A stretch of DNA of 64,000 nucleotides, taken from Pachyseris speciosa. Taxonomy: Eukaryota > Cnidaria > Anthozoa > Scleractinia > Pachyseridae. A program made the position numbers and the translations under genes. The notes under the pieces are model-generated. The model had not been told where the DNA came from, searched no databases, and worked only from the letters and a program-made list of their open reading frames with translations. This document shows positions 33,501-45,500 of this stretch, in pieces. Position 1 is the first letter of the stretch; the number at the start of each line of letters is the position of its first letter. The DNA lies in the NCBI GenBank assembly GCA_016490735.1, contig JAEMWC010000127.1, positions 443,501 through 507,500 of the forward strand, written 5' to 3'.

Positions 33501-36500
33501 TGCCATGTCTAGTTGTCTACAAACTGAGTTGATGCCTGATGTCCCAAGAGAATTGAAATGTTTGTGAAATGCATTTCAAAGACGGTCAGGTGTGATAACA
33601 AAAACAGGCAGTTCTTTCCTGCTCGTTTTCGCTCTCGTTCACTGTATTTTGAAAATGAATAGGCCAGTATGTATATCTAAACAGAACATTCAGTATACTT
33701 GCAAACACCACACAAATGGATATTTAAGGTTTAGATATCATTGTTTCATGCACACTGTTAACATTCAACATTATAAAGTGATCGCGCTGGGGGTTGAGAT
33801 GCAAAGTACCGATACTTGCGTGCGACTGGCTGTCGTTGTTTCTTAAGAGATAAATCGTTTCCTTGAACTTCTTTTAGTTTGCATATTTGTTTCTCAATGC
33901 TTGATCCTCGATTCTTGCGTCTTGAAACTCGAACGTGTTCACGTCCAAGATGGGCAAATCGAGTTTCAAGGATCAAGTAGAGACTGTCAACTTACTTTTG
34001 AGTGGTACTGTAGCTCAGCTGGTAGAGCACTGCACTGGTGTTGCAGAGGTAATAATAATAATAATAATAATCATCATCATCATCACAAAAATAAAAATGC
34101 AATTTTAGCATAAAATTAAAGTTAATGTTTGCGAGCCATGGCTATTTGAGCCTTCAGTACAGTACCGCCCAAAAGTAAGTTGCCAGCCGCATCGCGTTTC
34201 CTGCGATTCACGTCGCGTGCTACGCAATTCGCGTAGTGTGAGACTCACTGAAGCGAAAATTTTTGGCATAAATTTCGGATGATTTTACAACGCGAAATCA
34301 ATGAATTTCGTGTAGCACTTTACGAATGCAGCTACAGTACAGCTCGCAGATAAGGGAACCAAAATATATGCAAAAACTTGCATACACAGTGCGCATAGAC
34401 GAGTCAAAAACAATTTATATATGCGTCTATCACATACGCAAAATGGATAATTAGTATGTATGAGCTTGTTCATTGAGTCATTGTTAATTTTGAATAATCT
34501 GAATATCAAGAGTTACTACAGTGTATACTGACTATTCAAGTTAACGACAGCATTTTTGCCGTTTCCCTCGTAGCGCCTTGTGGAACATTTGTTCATTGTG
34601 AATTAATGCTTGTCGGCACATGCTAAATAAATAATTGATACTCTTCAATAAATGGCGCATTATAAGAACATTTCTAACGGAATTCAGCATTTAAGACAGT
34701 ATTTTGTCGCTTTAATCATCTCTGTGTCTTGTTGAACCAGAGATGCCACATTTTTGTTTGTTGTCACGGCACAATTCACGCCCGGCAGCGTGTGATAAAA
34801 AGAGAAAACACTTTATAAAAACTTTGCTTTGAAAGAAACAACTCATCAATAACTGGTGCATCATAAGCGCTTTTCTAATGAAATTCAGTGTTGAAGACGG
34901 AGTATTTTGCCGTTTCAATCGTCTCTGTGCATCTTGTAGAACCAAAGATGTCATATTTTTGTTTGTTGTGACAGAACAATTATTCACGCCATAAATATGC
35001 AGGCAAGGCTCCTTGAGGACAAATTAACTGGTACACAGGATATGCTTTCTGCCTGGTCCTCACGTAGGACCTGTTCTCTATGAGACCTTCAGTCGTTGAT
35101 TGGGACCTTACAGGTAATTTTGCCCAGACGTGCTTTCTTACAGCGCATTATAAATCTTACTCGGGGTGTACCTGAAACAAGGCAGTTCATTTGCCTCAAC
35201 CACAAATTTACCGTATTTATTTGTCTATAAGCCGATCCCGGCTATAAGCCAAGACCCTAAACTTAGCAAGTGGAGTAGAGACCAGATGTTCACCAAAAAA
35301 ACCCAGAAAACTCTTGGCTATAAGCCGAGACTTGAAAATCGAATGCCGAAGTTCTGTGGAGAAAAAAAAACGCATGGATCGTGTGCCACACTTCAGCGAG
35401 AATTATGTTGAAAATCTAAAAAATTCAATGCAATACCTTCACCATAAAGGAATTTTAACGAACCTTGTAACTTTTAGGAAATGTTTGGAACCTTTTTATG
35501 CCAAAAAAACTCAAAACACTTCCAAAACACAAAAGATCGAAGTTGTAAACGACCCGCCATCTTGTGTGACCTGGCAGGCCATGTGAGAGAGAGGTTACCA
35601 AGCCAGCAACGTGCTTTGAGTCACGCTCGGTTGTGCTTGATCCCAAAAGCAGAAACAGGATGGTTTTGCTCAAGTTTATTGAAGAATTTCTTCCACAAAT
35701 AACATCACAAAGTAGACCCAATTAATTCACAGGAAATGTGACGACTTCTGTGGAGATAACAAGCTTATAGTAGGGTATGTAAAGCAACAAACAGGTTAAG
35801 TGTGATGTCAACAACGACTGATGAAAGCTTCCTTGAAGCAAAACTAGCAAATGGCTCCTTTACGAGCCACCACAAATACAAAAGTCAATGATAACACAGA
35901 AAACTTGTTTTTGTCTCTCAGTTTTATTGTTGTCTTTGGGTCTTTGAACTTCCCCCCCCCCCCCCCCCGAAAATTATCGGCTATAAGCCGAACCCCCTTC
36001 TCTGGTGGAAAATTTGCTCTCGGTGGTTTAATTTAACGGAAAAATCGCTCGGCTTATAGTCAAATAAATACGGTAGGCTTGACTTTTCCTCAATTCCTGG
36101 AATGGGTTAGTCTCTTCCTCCCCCCCTCCTTTTACTGAACCTTCTCCCCAAATCCATCTGTATACAGATGCAGCTGGTTCAGTGGGTTATGGGGCTTTCT
36201 TCCAAAATGAGTGGTTTCAAGGCGAATGGGCCCCTCATCACCAACTCAACCAGGCTACTGGCATAAGTATAACCTGGCAGGAACTTTACTCCATTTATCT
36301 TTCCTGCATGCTATGGGCTCCCCACTGGGCTAACAGGTGCATCTGTTTCCACTGCAACAACCAAGCAGCTGTAGCAGTTTTATCCACCAAGAGCTCAAAA
36401 GTTCCCGGCATTATGACCCTGGTTCGCTACCCTGCGAGCAGTTGGTTTCTCCTATGTTTCCAGAGAGAGAAACCACTGCGAGCAACCGTTTGATTTTCCA

Positions 36501-39500
36501 TCGAGCATATGCGAAGTACGTCACACCCCACGTGATGCATTGACAGCACATCCCTTTATTTCGCTGGGAAAAATTTTTAACGCATGCTCGGCTGAAAACA
36601 ACTCCGGTGGGCTCTCCAAAACGTTTTCATGCAAATGCAATTTTACCACCGAAAACTCCAACAAAAGCAGGGAGAAGAGAAGGGTTTTAATAATTATTAT
36701 TGTGAAATAAACATTGCAAAATATGCCAATTTTAAATTATCTTACTACCTTTTTTGAGCTACCGTGAACGGCCAACTTTTTTCTGTGTTGTTCCACTGTT
36801 AAAAAATTCAAGTTTGTCTAGACAAACTGTCGTGTTTTTAATTAATTTAGAGCGTGAACATGTCAAGTTTTGACAGTTCCGCCTCAGTTGAAGCGGAGCT
36901 GTCAAAACTTGACATGCTCACGCTCTAAATTAATTAAAAAACGCAACAATTTGTCTACACAAACTTGAATTTTTTAACCGTGGAACAATGCGGAAAAAAG
37001 TTGGCCGTTCACGGTAGCTATTGGTTTTTGGATCAGTATTTAAAGATCCCTCCGGACACAAAGCAAAGATTTTGAGTGGTGAATTTGTCGAGGCTGTAAA
37101 ATATCTTGACATTTTTATCACTACACAGCAGGCTCGCTCAAACACAGCAGTTGTGTAGCTGAACACATGTGCAACCGCCAAAACAAGTTTACTAACTCAT
37201 TTGACCGGTTCAAATTTAATTTATTCGTCCTTGGTGCTGGACGGCGGCTCACTCAAAGAAACGAATGGTTGCTCGCAGTGGTTTCTCTCACAGGAAGCGT
37301 AGGAGAAACCAACTGCTCGCAGGATACTGGTTCGTCTAATCACTCTGCAAACTCAACTCAGGTTTAATTTCACTTTCACTGCTAAACATGTCCCAGTGAT
37401 AGATAACAGCATAGCTGATAGTTTATCTCATTTTCAGATGTCTCGGTTCCGCCTCCTCCACCAGCTGCTTCACCCACTCCTTGCCTGATCCCCCCTTCCT
37501 GACGCAAGTCTGACCAACCAGGCATCCCAGTACATTTCCCAATCCATCGCCACCTCGACTCGCTGAACATACCCTTCTGAGGAACGACAATTTATCCGCT
37601 TTTGCTTTCTCCACAAGCTCATTTCCCCTCGGAACCCATTTCTGCCTGCTCATGAATCTACCTTGATACATTTTGTTACCCATCTAGCCCACACTGTTTC
37701 TTATGGCACCATTAAAGTTTATCTGGCAGCAGTTAGAAATATGCACATCGAGTTTGGCTGCTCCCTGGATTTTTCTTCTATTCCTCTTTATATAAAACCT
37801 TAAGGGGGATCAAATCCACCCTTGGCGTGTCAAAGCGAGCACGCTACCCCCTTACCGTTTCAATTCTTAGTCAAATCTATACCAAGCTTCGACCTTTTCA
37901 TTCATCTCAAACGTATGCGCCGTATGCTCCGGGACTATTTGCGGGACTCCGGGAATCTACCTTGATACATTTTGTTACCCATCTAGCCCACACTGTTTCT
38001 TATGGCACCATTAAAGTTTATCTGGCAGCAGTTAGAAATATGCACATCGAGTTTGGCTGCTCCCTGGATTTTTCTTCTATTCCTCTTTATATAAAACCTT
38101 AAGGGGGATCAAATCCACCCTTGGCGTGTCAAAGCGAGCACGCTACCCCTTACCGTTTCAATTCTTAGTCAAATCTATACCAAGCTTCGACCTTTTCATT
38201 CATCTCAAACGTATGCGCCGTATGCTCCGGGACTATTTGCTTCAAACTCATGACCGCGGAACCTGCCAGCCTATCTTCCAGTTCTCCGACGGGCGCAACC
38301 TGACCAGGGCAGCTCTCACAAACAAGCTGTGAGCCCTCCTTCTTGTCTGTGGACTAGACACTACCCAATATGCCTCCCACAGTTTCCGCATTGGTACAGC
38401 CACTACTGCTGGAGTGGTTGGCCTCCCTGACTGGCTCATTAAAGTGCTTGGCCGCTGGAAATCGGATGCCTATCAATCCTACATCATGATGCCCAAAGAG
38501 ACACTCCTTCAAGTCCCCAAGAACTTGGCTTCTTGCCTTACAAAACTGTAATTTTATTGACTTCCAGAACACTGTGATGTCTTTTACTATATGAGAACAC
38601 TCTGTGTCTCATTTGTTTTAATGTCAAATCTTTAATTTTACTCTCTACTAAACACAGCTCCCTCCCTCCACCGGCATCATTATCACTTTGTTCTCTTTGG
38701 GGCAGGCAAGGATCTTCTCCGAGCCCTTCTGCCTTGGTGGAGGTAGGGTTCTGAGTCTGAAAGTATCACAAATTAATAAGGACTTCACACAGGGTCCACC
38801 TCGCTAAACTCGGCAGTTTAGGCAGGGAATTGCTGCCTGCAGCACCCCTTCAGCCCTGTGCTGAAGCTCTGTTAGGGAGGGCGGCATATTGATCTTGCTG
38901 AACTGGCTTGGCCCAGGACTTACCGTATTTATTTGACTATAAGCCGAGCGATTTTTCCGTTAAATTAAACCACTGAGAGTAAATTTTCCACCAGAGAAGG
39001 GGTTGGGCTCATAGCTGATAATTTTGGGGGGGGAAAGTTCAAAGACCCAAAGACAACAATAAAAATGAGAGACAAAAACAAGTTTTCTGTGTTATCATTG
39101 ACTTTTGTATATGTGGTGGCTCGTAAAGGAGCCATTTGCTAGTTTTGTTTCAAGGAAGCTTTCATCAGTCGTCGTTGACATCACACTTAACCCGTTTGTT
39201 GCTTCACATACCCTACTATAAGCTTGTTATCTCCACAGAAGTCGTCACATTTCCTGTGAATTAATTGGGTCTACTTTGTGATGTTATTTGTGGAATAAAT
39301 TCTTCAATAAATTTGAGCGAAACCATCCTGTTTCTGCTTTTGGGATCAAGCACAACCGAACGTGACTCAAAGCACGTTGCTGGCTTGGTAACCTCTCTCT
39401 CACTTAACCTTCCAGGTCATACAAGATGGCAGGTCATTTACAACTTCGATCTTTTGTGTTTTGGAAGTGTTGAGTTTTTTTGGCATAAAAAGGTTCCAAA

Positions 39501-42500
39501 CATTTCCTAAAATCTACAAGGTTCGTTAAAATTCCTTTATGGTGAATGTAGGGCATTGAATTTTTTAGATTTTCAACATAATTCTCGCGGAAGTGTGGCA
39601 CATGATCCATGTGTTTTCTTTTTCTCCACGGAACTTCGGTATTCGATTTTTGAGTCTCGGCTTATAGCCAAGAGTTTTCTGGGATTTTTGGTGAACATCT
39701 GGCCACTACTCCACTTGCTAAGTTTAGGGTCTCGGCTTATAGCCGGGATCGGCTTATAGACGAATAAATACGGTATACCAGTCTCTATGCCTTCCTTGCA
39801 GTACAGGCATGAGGCACCCCCTCAGCATGGCGATATGTGTCGAGGCCCCTCATCCCCCCATCCGGTCGGAGGGTCCTATCCCTTCTGAGCCTATGCCAGT
39901 GTATTCCCCACCCAAACTTCTGCCCAAATCTGAGTGTGTTTTTATTCTGCATGCTACAACATTAAATGCAATTTTGGCACAAAATTAAAGTTAATGTTTG
40001 TGAGCCTTGGCTATTTGAGCCTACGGTAATTCCCAAGCCCTTGCAGGCACAACTTCTATATTTGGAACCACTCTCAAAGGACGATTTAATCATGCAATGC
40101 ATTTCAAACGTCCCATTCTCAGAAGGCTGCAAGTAAAAATTATCACAGCACATTCAATCCCTGCCACCCACCCTGTACTCCTAGGTTTATATTGATTGTC
40201 ACTGATAATACTTTTGATTCTTTATTGTCAATAAAATAAGGGTGGGAATTGCTGCCTGCGGCACCCCTTCAGCCCTGTGCTGAAGCCCTGTTAGGGAGGG
40301 GGGCATATCGAGCTTGCTTGACTGGCATGGCCCAGGACTTATACCAGTCTCTATGCCCTCCTTGCAGTACAGGCATGAGGCACCCCCTCGGCATGACGCC
40401 ATGTGTCGAGGCCCCTCATCCCCCCATCGGGTTGGAGGGTCCTATCCCTTTCGAGCCTATGCCAGTGTATTCCTCGCCCAAACTTCTGCCCAAATCTGAG
40501 TGTGTTTTAACATTAAAATAATAATAATGACTCTATTTAAGAATGTCAAGAACAACACCATATACAAGGATAAATACTGGTAAAACATAAAAACTAAAAT
40601 TTCATTAATTGTAATACATGTAATTGCTCTTAATACTACTACAGGACTCTTGTACTACTACCATTACCATTATAATATTTACAACAACATTTTACAAAGA
40701 TAAAAAAAATAGTGGTGAGAAAAAATGTCAAAATCACCCTATCATATCATCCTATCATAGGCAAAACTTTTGATGAAATAAACAAACTCACTTTCTAAAA
40801 TTAGTGGACACACCTTAAGCGGCAGTCATCTATGAAATCCCTTGTGGAATTTTGTGGAAGGGTGTCCTGCAACCTCTTACGCATGTGTGTACCGACCTTA
40901 AAATCTCAAAAGAAAGCAATGTTCTAATCCAAGTAATAGTAATATGATAAGGTTTCTCATTCTTCTCTGAGAGCTTCTCAGCTAGGCATTTGAGGAAGCA
41001 GTTGTAGTCAGGAAGCAGTTGCACTCAATATGCTATTCTTAATTATCATGATCAGATAAAACACTAAATTGTGACTGCCTTTCGCATCACTTCCAGTTGC
41101 TTGCCTTTCAATACTTCAAATGTGATTAACCTAATAGTGCAGTGATCAAAAGCTTTTTTTTAGTATCAGACAAATAACTAAAAATGAGTTCGAACGGATG
41201 AGCTTTTTCCAAACCGATGACTTTAGTTAACCGAAAATGCAAACACCCGGCAGACTTTAATTTGTTTTGACTGCATAAAATTGTCAACTCGACAGTTCAA
41301 ACAACAAGGCAGCGCTTCTTCTAGCGTTGGATTAAACAGTACTAAACAGCTGTAGGTTACTTTATAATATTTGAAGACTTCCGATTTTACACTGAATGGA
41401 GGCTGGCTAAAAATTATGAGTCCATACACAAATAGCGCACAACGTGTCTTTTTTTCTCCAAGAATCTTCACACCTTAAGAACTTACGTTATTGTTCTTTC
41501 CTGCGGCAATTGCCTCTCACGGCAAATTTGTACCTCGGCTTTCCCACGGGAAAAAAATTTGCATACCACAGTGGACGTACGGCCACAACCCGCGGCAAAG
41601 CCCAGGTATTGCCTCGTCCTCATGGGTCAATACTTTCGGGCAGTACTGTACAATGATTCATCACATTCTTTAATGATCTCCATTCTCAGGATAACAGTGG
41701 AACATGCTCGTCCCACATCAAGAAGTGGAGGGGGTGGCAGTGGAGGAGGAGGAGGAGGAGGAAGTAGTGGAATGAGAAGAGGTGGTGGATTCAGGTTCAG
41801 AGACAGGTTGGAATAATAGAAAGTGCCATCTTTTGTGAGGCCCCTCTAAAAGGAAAGGTTTTTGAAACAGTCACAGCTTTTGTTTGAAGCCCTAATCCTC
41901 AGTGCATACCATTTTAGCAAAATTAATGTCTGGTGTTTATTTTCAGTCTTGTTTTTCACAATGTGTCTTGTATTTATCTTGTGTTAGATATGGTGCTCCT
42001 TACAATACAGAGTACAAGTTGACAGTAGAGAATTTGTCATCACGTGCAAGTTGGCAGGTGAGAATTCCATTTTGTAGATGCAGCAAATCACTGTATAAAG
42101 TATTCTTTCATGAGTTGCCTACATTTATTTTAGCACTTATACATCTCTGCTTCTTTGTCCATCTAAGTCTTTGAAGTGTGGTAATACTAAGCTAAAATTA
42201 TTTGGCTGTCGCAACCTTTTTTAGAACTCTATTGGGTGTTTTTTCTTTATATTTCTTCTGATACGCCATCGCCACTTTTCTTTTGGCAATAAATGCAGTG
42301 CTGTTCTGATGCAAGTTAGCAGTGGTTTTCGACAAATACAACTTTCAGGTTAAATTTGCCCTATTAATATTACAAGACTGTTTTGCAAGAGATTTTCAAT
42401 TTAGGTTTCAGAAGTGATATGGGTATTAGTGTTCCCTCAAATATCAACTTCTTAGTCTGGGCAAACCACTCCAAAACCCACTATTAAATAATGAAGTGGT

Positions 42501-45500
42501 GTGAATTTACAACATTTTTGTGGGGATGTTGCTTTTCCTTCCCAGGAATCACTTTTGTTTAGAAATATGGTAACCCAGTGTTGGCATTTCACTCTACTGA
42601 TCATTTTTACTCCTACCAATAATAAATTATTGTTCAATATTATCAATTTCCATTCTTTTTAACACAATCACTAGATATGTATGTAATCATATAAATCATT
42701 GCATTGCAATAATCAGCTTTTTTTAACAGGATTGTTAATTTCTTGTCAGTTCATAAAACGTTTTGATGTTACTGAAGTAATCTTTGGAGCATTGAATTTA
42801 ATTTTAGTAACTTCCTTTCCTTGCATTTCTCTCATCTTTAGCTACAGTAGTGGTAAGGTACTTTATGGGAGCTTGGTTTAGGCAGAAATCAAATCCAGAT
42901 TTCTAACCTGGTCTGTGCGGTAAAAAGGGAAAATTAGTGGCTGTGGCAAAAATATGGCACTTGGCTTGCCGCCCCTAAGATTGTGTAGATCATTCATTTG
43001 GTATCTTGGTGAGTGGCCCTGTTTACTCTACTGCACTTTTGGCACATTCATCGATATCTGTTTCGCAAGCTGAGCTGGCATTCTGTATGGCATGAACACC
43101 TTGGTTATCCACTGGGTTTAAGTTCCTAAATATGGTAGCACATCTTTGGTCTTGGTCTAAATAGATAGTTTTGGAAAGGTAAGGTTTATGTGTGCATTTG
43201 ATACAGAGTAGTACTTTTGTAGTCTAGATTTTACATGTCATCTTGTTGGAATGTGCTATAATCATTATTTTAGTGTTTGTTTCATAAAATGTTTTGTCAA
43301 CTGAGCAGAATGTTGTGCCTACTTATCGACTGGCTACTGGTATGACAAAGCATAGTGTATGACTTGTCAAAATACCCGTATAATCACTGATGCTTAAAAT
43401 TGCCGAGTAGAGAAAAGTCACGTTTGACCACTTTTCCATTGAGAGACAGTGTGTCTTGCAGTTGATATGTTAAACCAGTGGGCTTTTGGCACCATGCTTT
43501 TGTTGGAGTGGAGAGGATTAAGTAGGAAGTAGTAGTATGTGAGCTGCAAAAAAAAAACCGAACAAACAAAAACAAAAACAAAACAAAATATAGTAATAGT
43601 AAAATGATTCTTAAGCAGGCAGAACCTTTCTTCGATCTCCATGTGTCCACTGAATGAATGACTTTCAGTTTTGGTTGTCCTTAGGTGAACATTGGTTCAT
43701 TCATTTGGCTGTCTTGTTTTCATCATATGTAGTGTCAACAATTTTTAAGGCTTGTTTTTTAAAGATTTGTGTTATTGCAGCTTTGACAAGTTTTTCATTT
43801 GTTTCAGGTTAAAATTTTCTGTCACTTTTCATTAAGAATGATGCTTTTTGGAAAAAGTCAAGCATAATTTGATAACCATTTATTGAAATAAAATTAAGTG
43901 TTACCTTTCATTTAAAAAAGTAATTAGTTACACAAAGTTTCATGGCTTCAACTTGTGGTTCAATTTTCTGCTCCTTACCATTCACGCCTGTCACAAGAAA
44001 ACATTTCTAAGTAATCATAGAGATGTGGGAGACTCAGTACGCAGTGAAAGCAGGATTGTTTCTGTTAAATTGTATTTGCCCCGTTGGATACATGTACTGT
44101 AGGAGCATTGTAACCTGATCTGCACTTGAGTAAAATTAACTCATCTCTGAACATTCCTAGGAATATTAACCCCGCTAGATAGAAGTTTATCAAGAACCTC
44201 AAAGGTTTCTTTTGTAACTCATCAGCTAAATTTTTTTTGACGGTAATATTAAATAAATATACAAACATTGCAACTTTCTCAATCGCACGAATATTGCCTT
44301 AACTGTTAGTTGTGAGCACGAAATGGAATGTCCTTTAAATTTGGATATCCAATAAATGCAAGAAACGTAGCGATTTTTACCAAATATGGCCTTTTGAGTT
44401 TGGACAAGAATGAAACTGACCGTTTTTAACGTCAAAGAGAAACGACAAAAATGCCCCTTTTTGCCTTTATGTTTTTTAAGGAAATCATCATCAAAAAACC
44501 AAACTTCAACCATCATAACAAAATTCAGTCCTTGTTCTTGCTTAGAAATTACTTTTTTTGTTCATATTCTTCTCCCGAGCGTAGATACAGCCTTGTTTCG
44601 GTGCATTCGGGCCTTCCTGACATTTTCAACATCTCGAGTGCATTGCATGCTGGGAAATAACAAGAATTTTTGACAGCACCCATTCCTTTCTTCCAATTCT
44701 TTCGCAATAAACTAACTCTACAGCCACTCCGACCTTCCGCCAAAATGTCCTGCTTGTGGTCATCTTCAGTACTCACAAATTCCAAAATATGTGGCGGTAG
44801 GTCGAGAAATTCATCAATAGTCGAGTCCCAAAGGTACTAAGTGTCCGACCGGCCAAATTCCCAGTTCGTCGAGTAACAAACCAAATTCGACAACAAAGTA
44901 CATCACCTTGCTCTATTCTTTGAGAAAGTGGACTCTTAGCTACCGTCACGCTTAATGATGCTCATCAGGCAGCCGCTAAAGATGAAAAATGGCTGTAAAC
45001 TTAGCAAAAATTGCAAGCAAACCGAACTTGGGCCATTGTTGTTGCTTCACGGATGAAAAATAGCTTTTCAGAAACCTTGAGCCTCCAAAGCCTTAGGACA
45101 GCACCACTTTTCCCTGGTAGTTTCAAATAAAGAGTCATGAAATGCTATTCATTGTTTATAGGTGGAAAATCACTCCGAAAACGGCTGGTAGTCAATGGGT
45201 TAAGAGGCAATTTTTCACACATCAAAGTAACAAGGGAAACTTGTTGCTTTTTTCAATACTTGAAGCAAAGTAAATAGACAATGAAAATATATTTTTGTTT
45301 AGCCTTACAAGCAGAAGGAGTTTACTAATATTAAGTGTAGCATCAGTAGTTACTGAATTAATCTGTCTGCTTCACTGTCTAGGCAATCAACAAATTTGGA
45401 ATTCTGTACCTAATGATATTGTTTACCTAAACAGTCTGTCTTGTCTCAAAAAAGGTTTTACAACTATTTAAAATAAAACTAAATAATGAAATTTCTAGTC

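Larger units (their letters stand above)
34999..38572 (+). pseudogene. DIRS/Ngaro-like retrotransposon: connection/RNase H and tyrosine recombinase, broken
   Basis: Plus-strand remnants in DIRS order. Connection region 35003-35211 (LQSLIGTLQ, RRAFLQRIINLT). RNase H 36160-36426: LYTDAAGSVGYGAFF with the first Asp, WQELYSIYL with the Glu, CNNQAAVAVL. Tyrosine recombinase 37660-38550: VSYGTIKVYLAAVRNMH, then SHSFRIGTATTAA...LPDWLIKVLGRW followed by SDAYQSYI, carrying the His-x-x-Arg box, the LGRW motif and the final Tyr. It is broken by two DNA elements (35214-36072, 36427-37326), a 300 bp tandem duplication and frameshifts. The reverse transcriptase catalytic core is absent. DIRS elements integrate through a circular intermediate using this recombinase. 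Confidence 0.88.
27710..41689. other. SR factor intron 2, 14 kb of nested transposons
   Basis: Nearly every part can be assigned: Harbinger-like element with LINE and inserts (27986-33114), TA-flanked element ends and SINE (33860-34998), DIRS-like element with inserts (34999-40510). 33120-33860 and 40520-41640 are AT-rich with no feature I could recognise, except a lone TA-element end (CAGTACTG inverted) at 41641-41648. In vertebrate SRSF genes a poison exon often lies in an early intron; I could not recognise one here. Confidence 0.7.
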
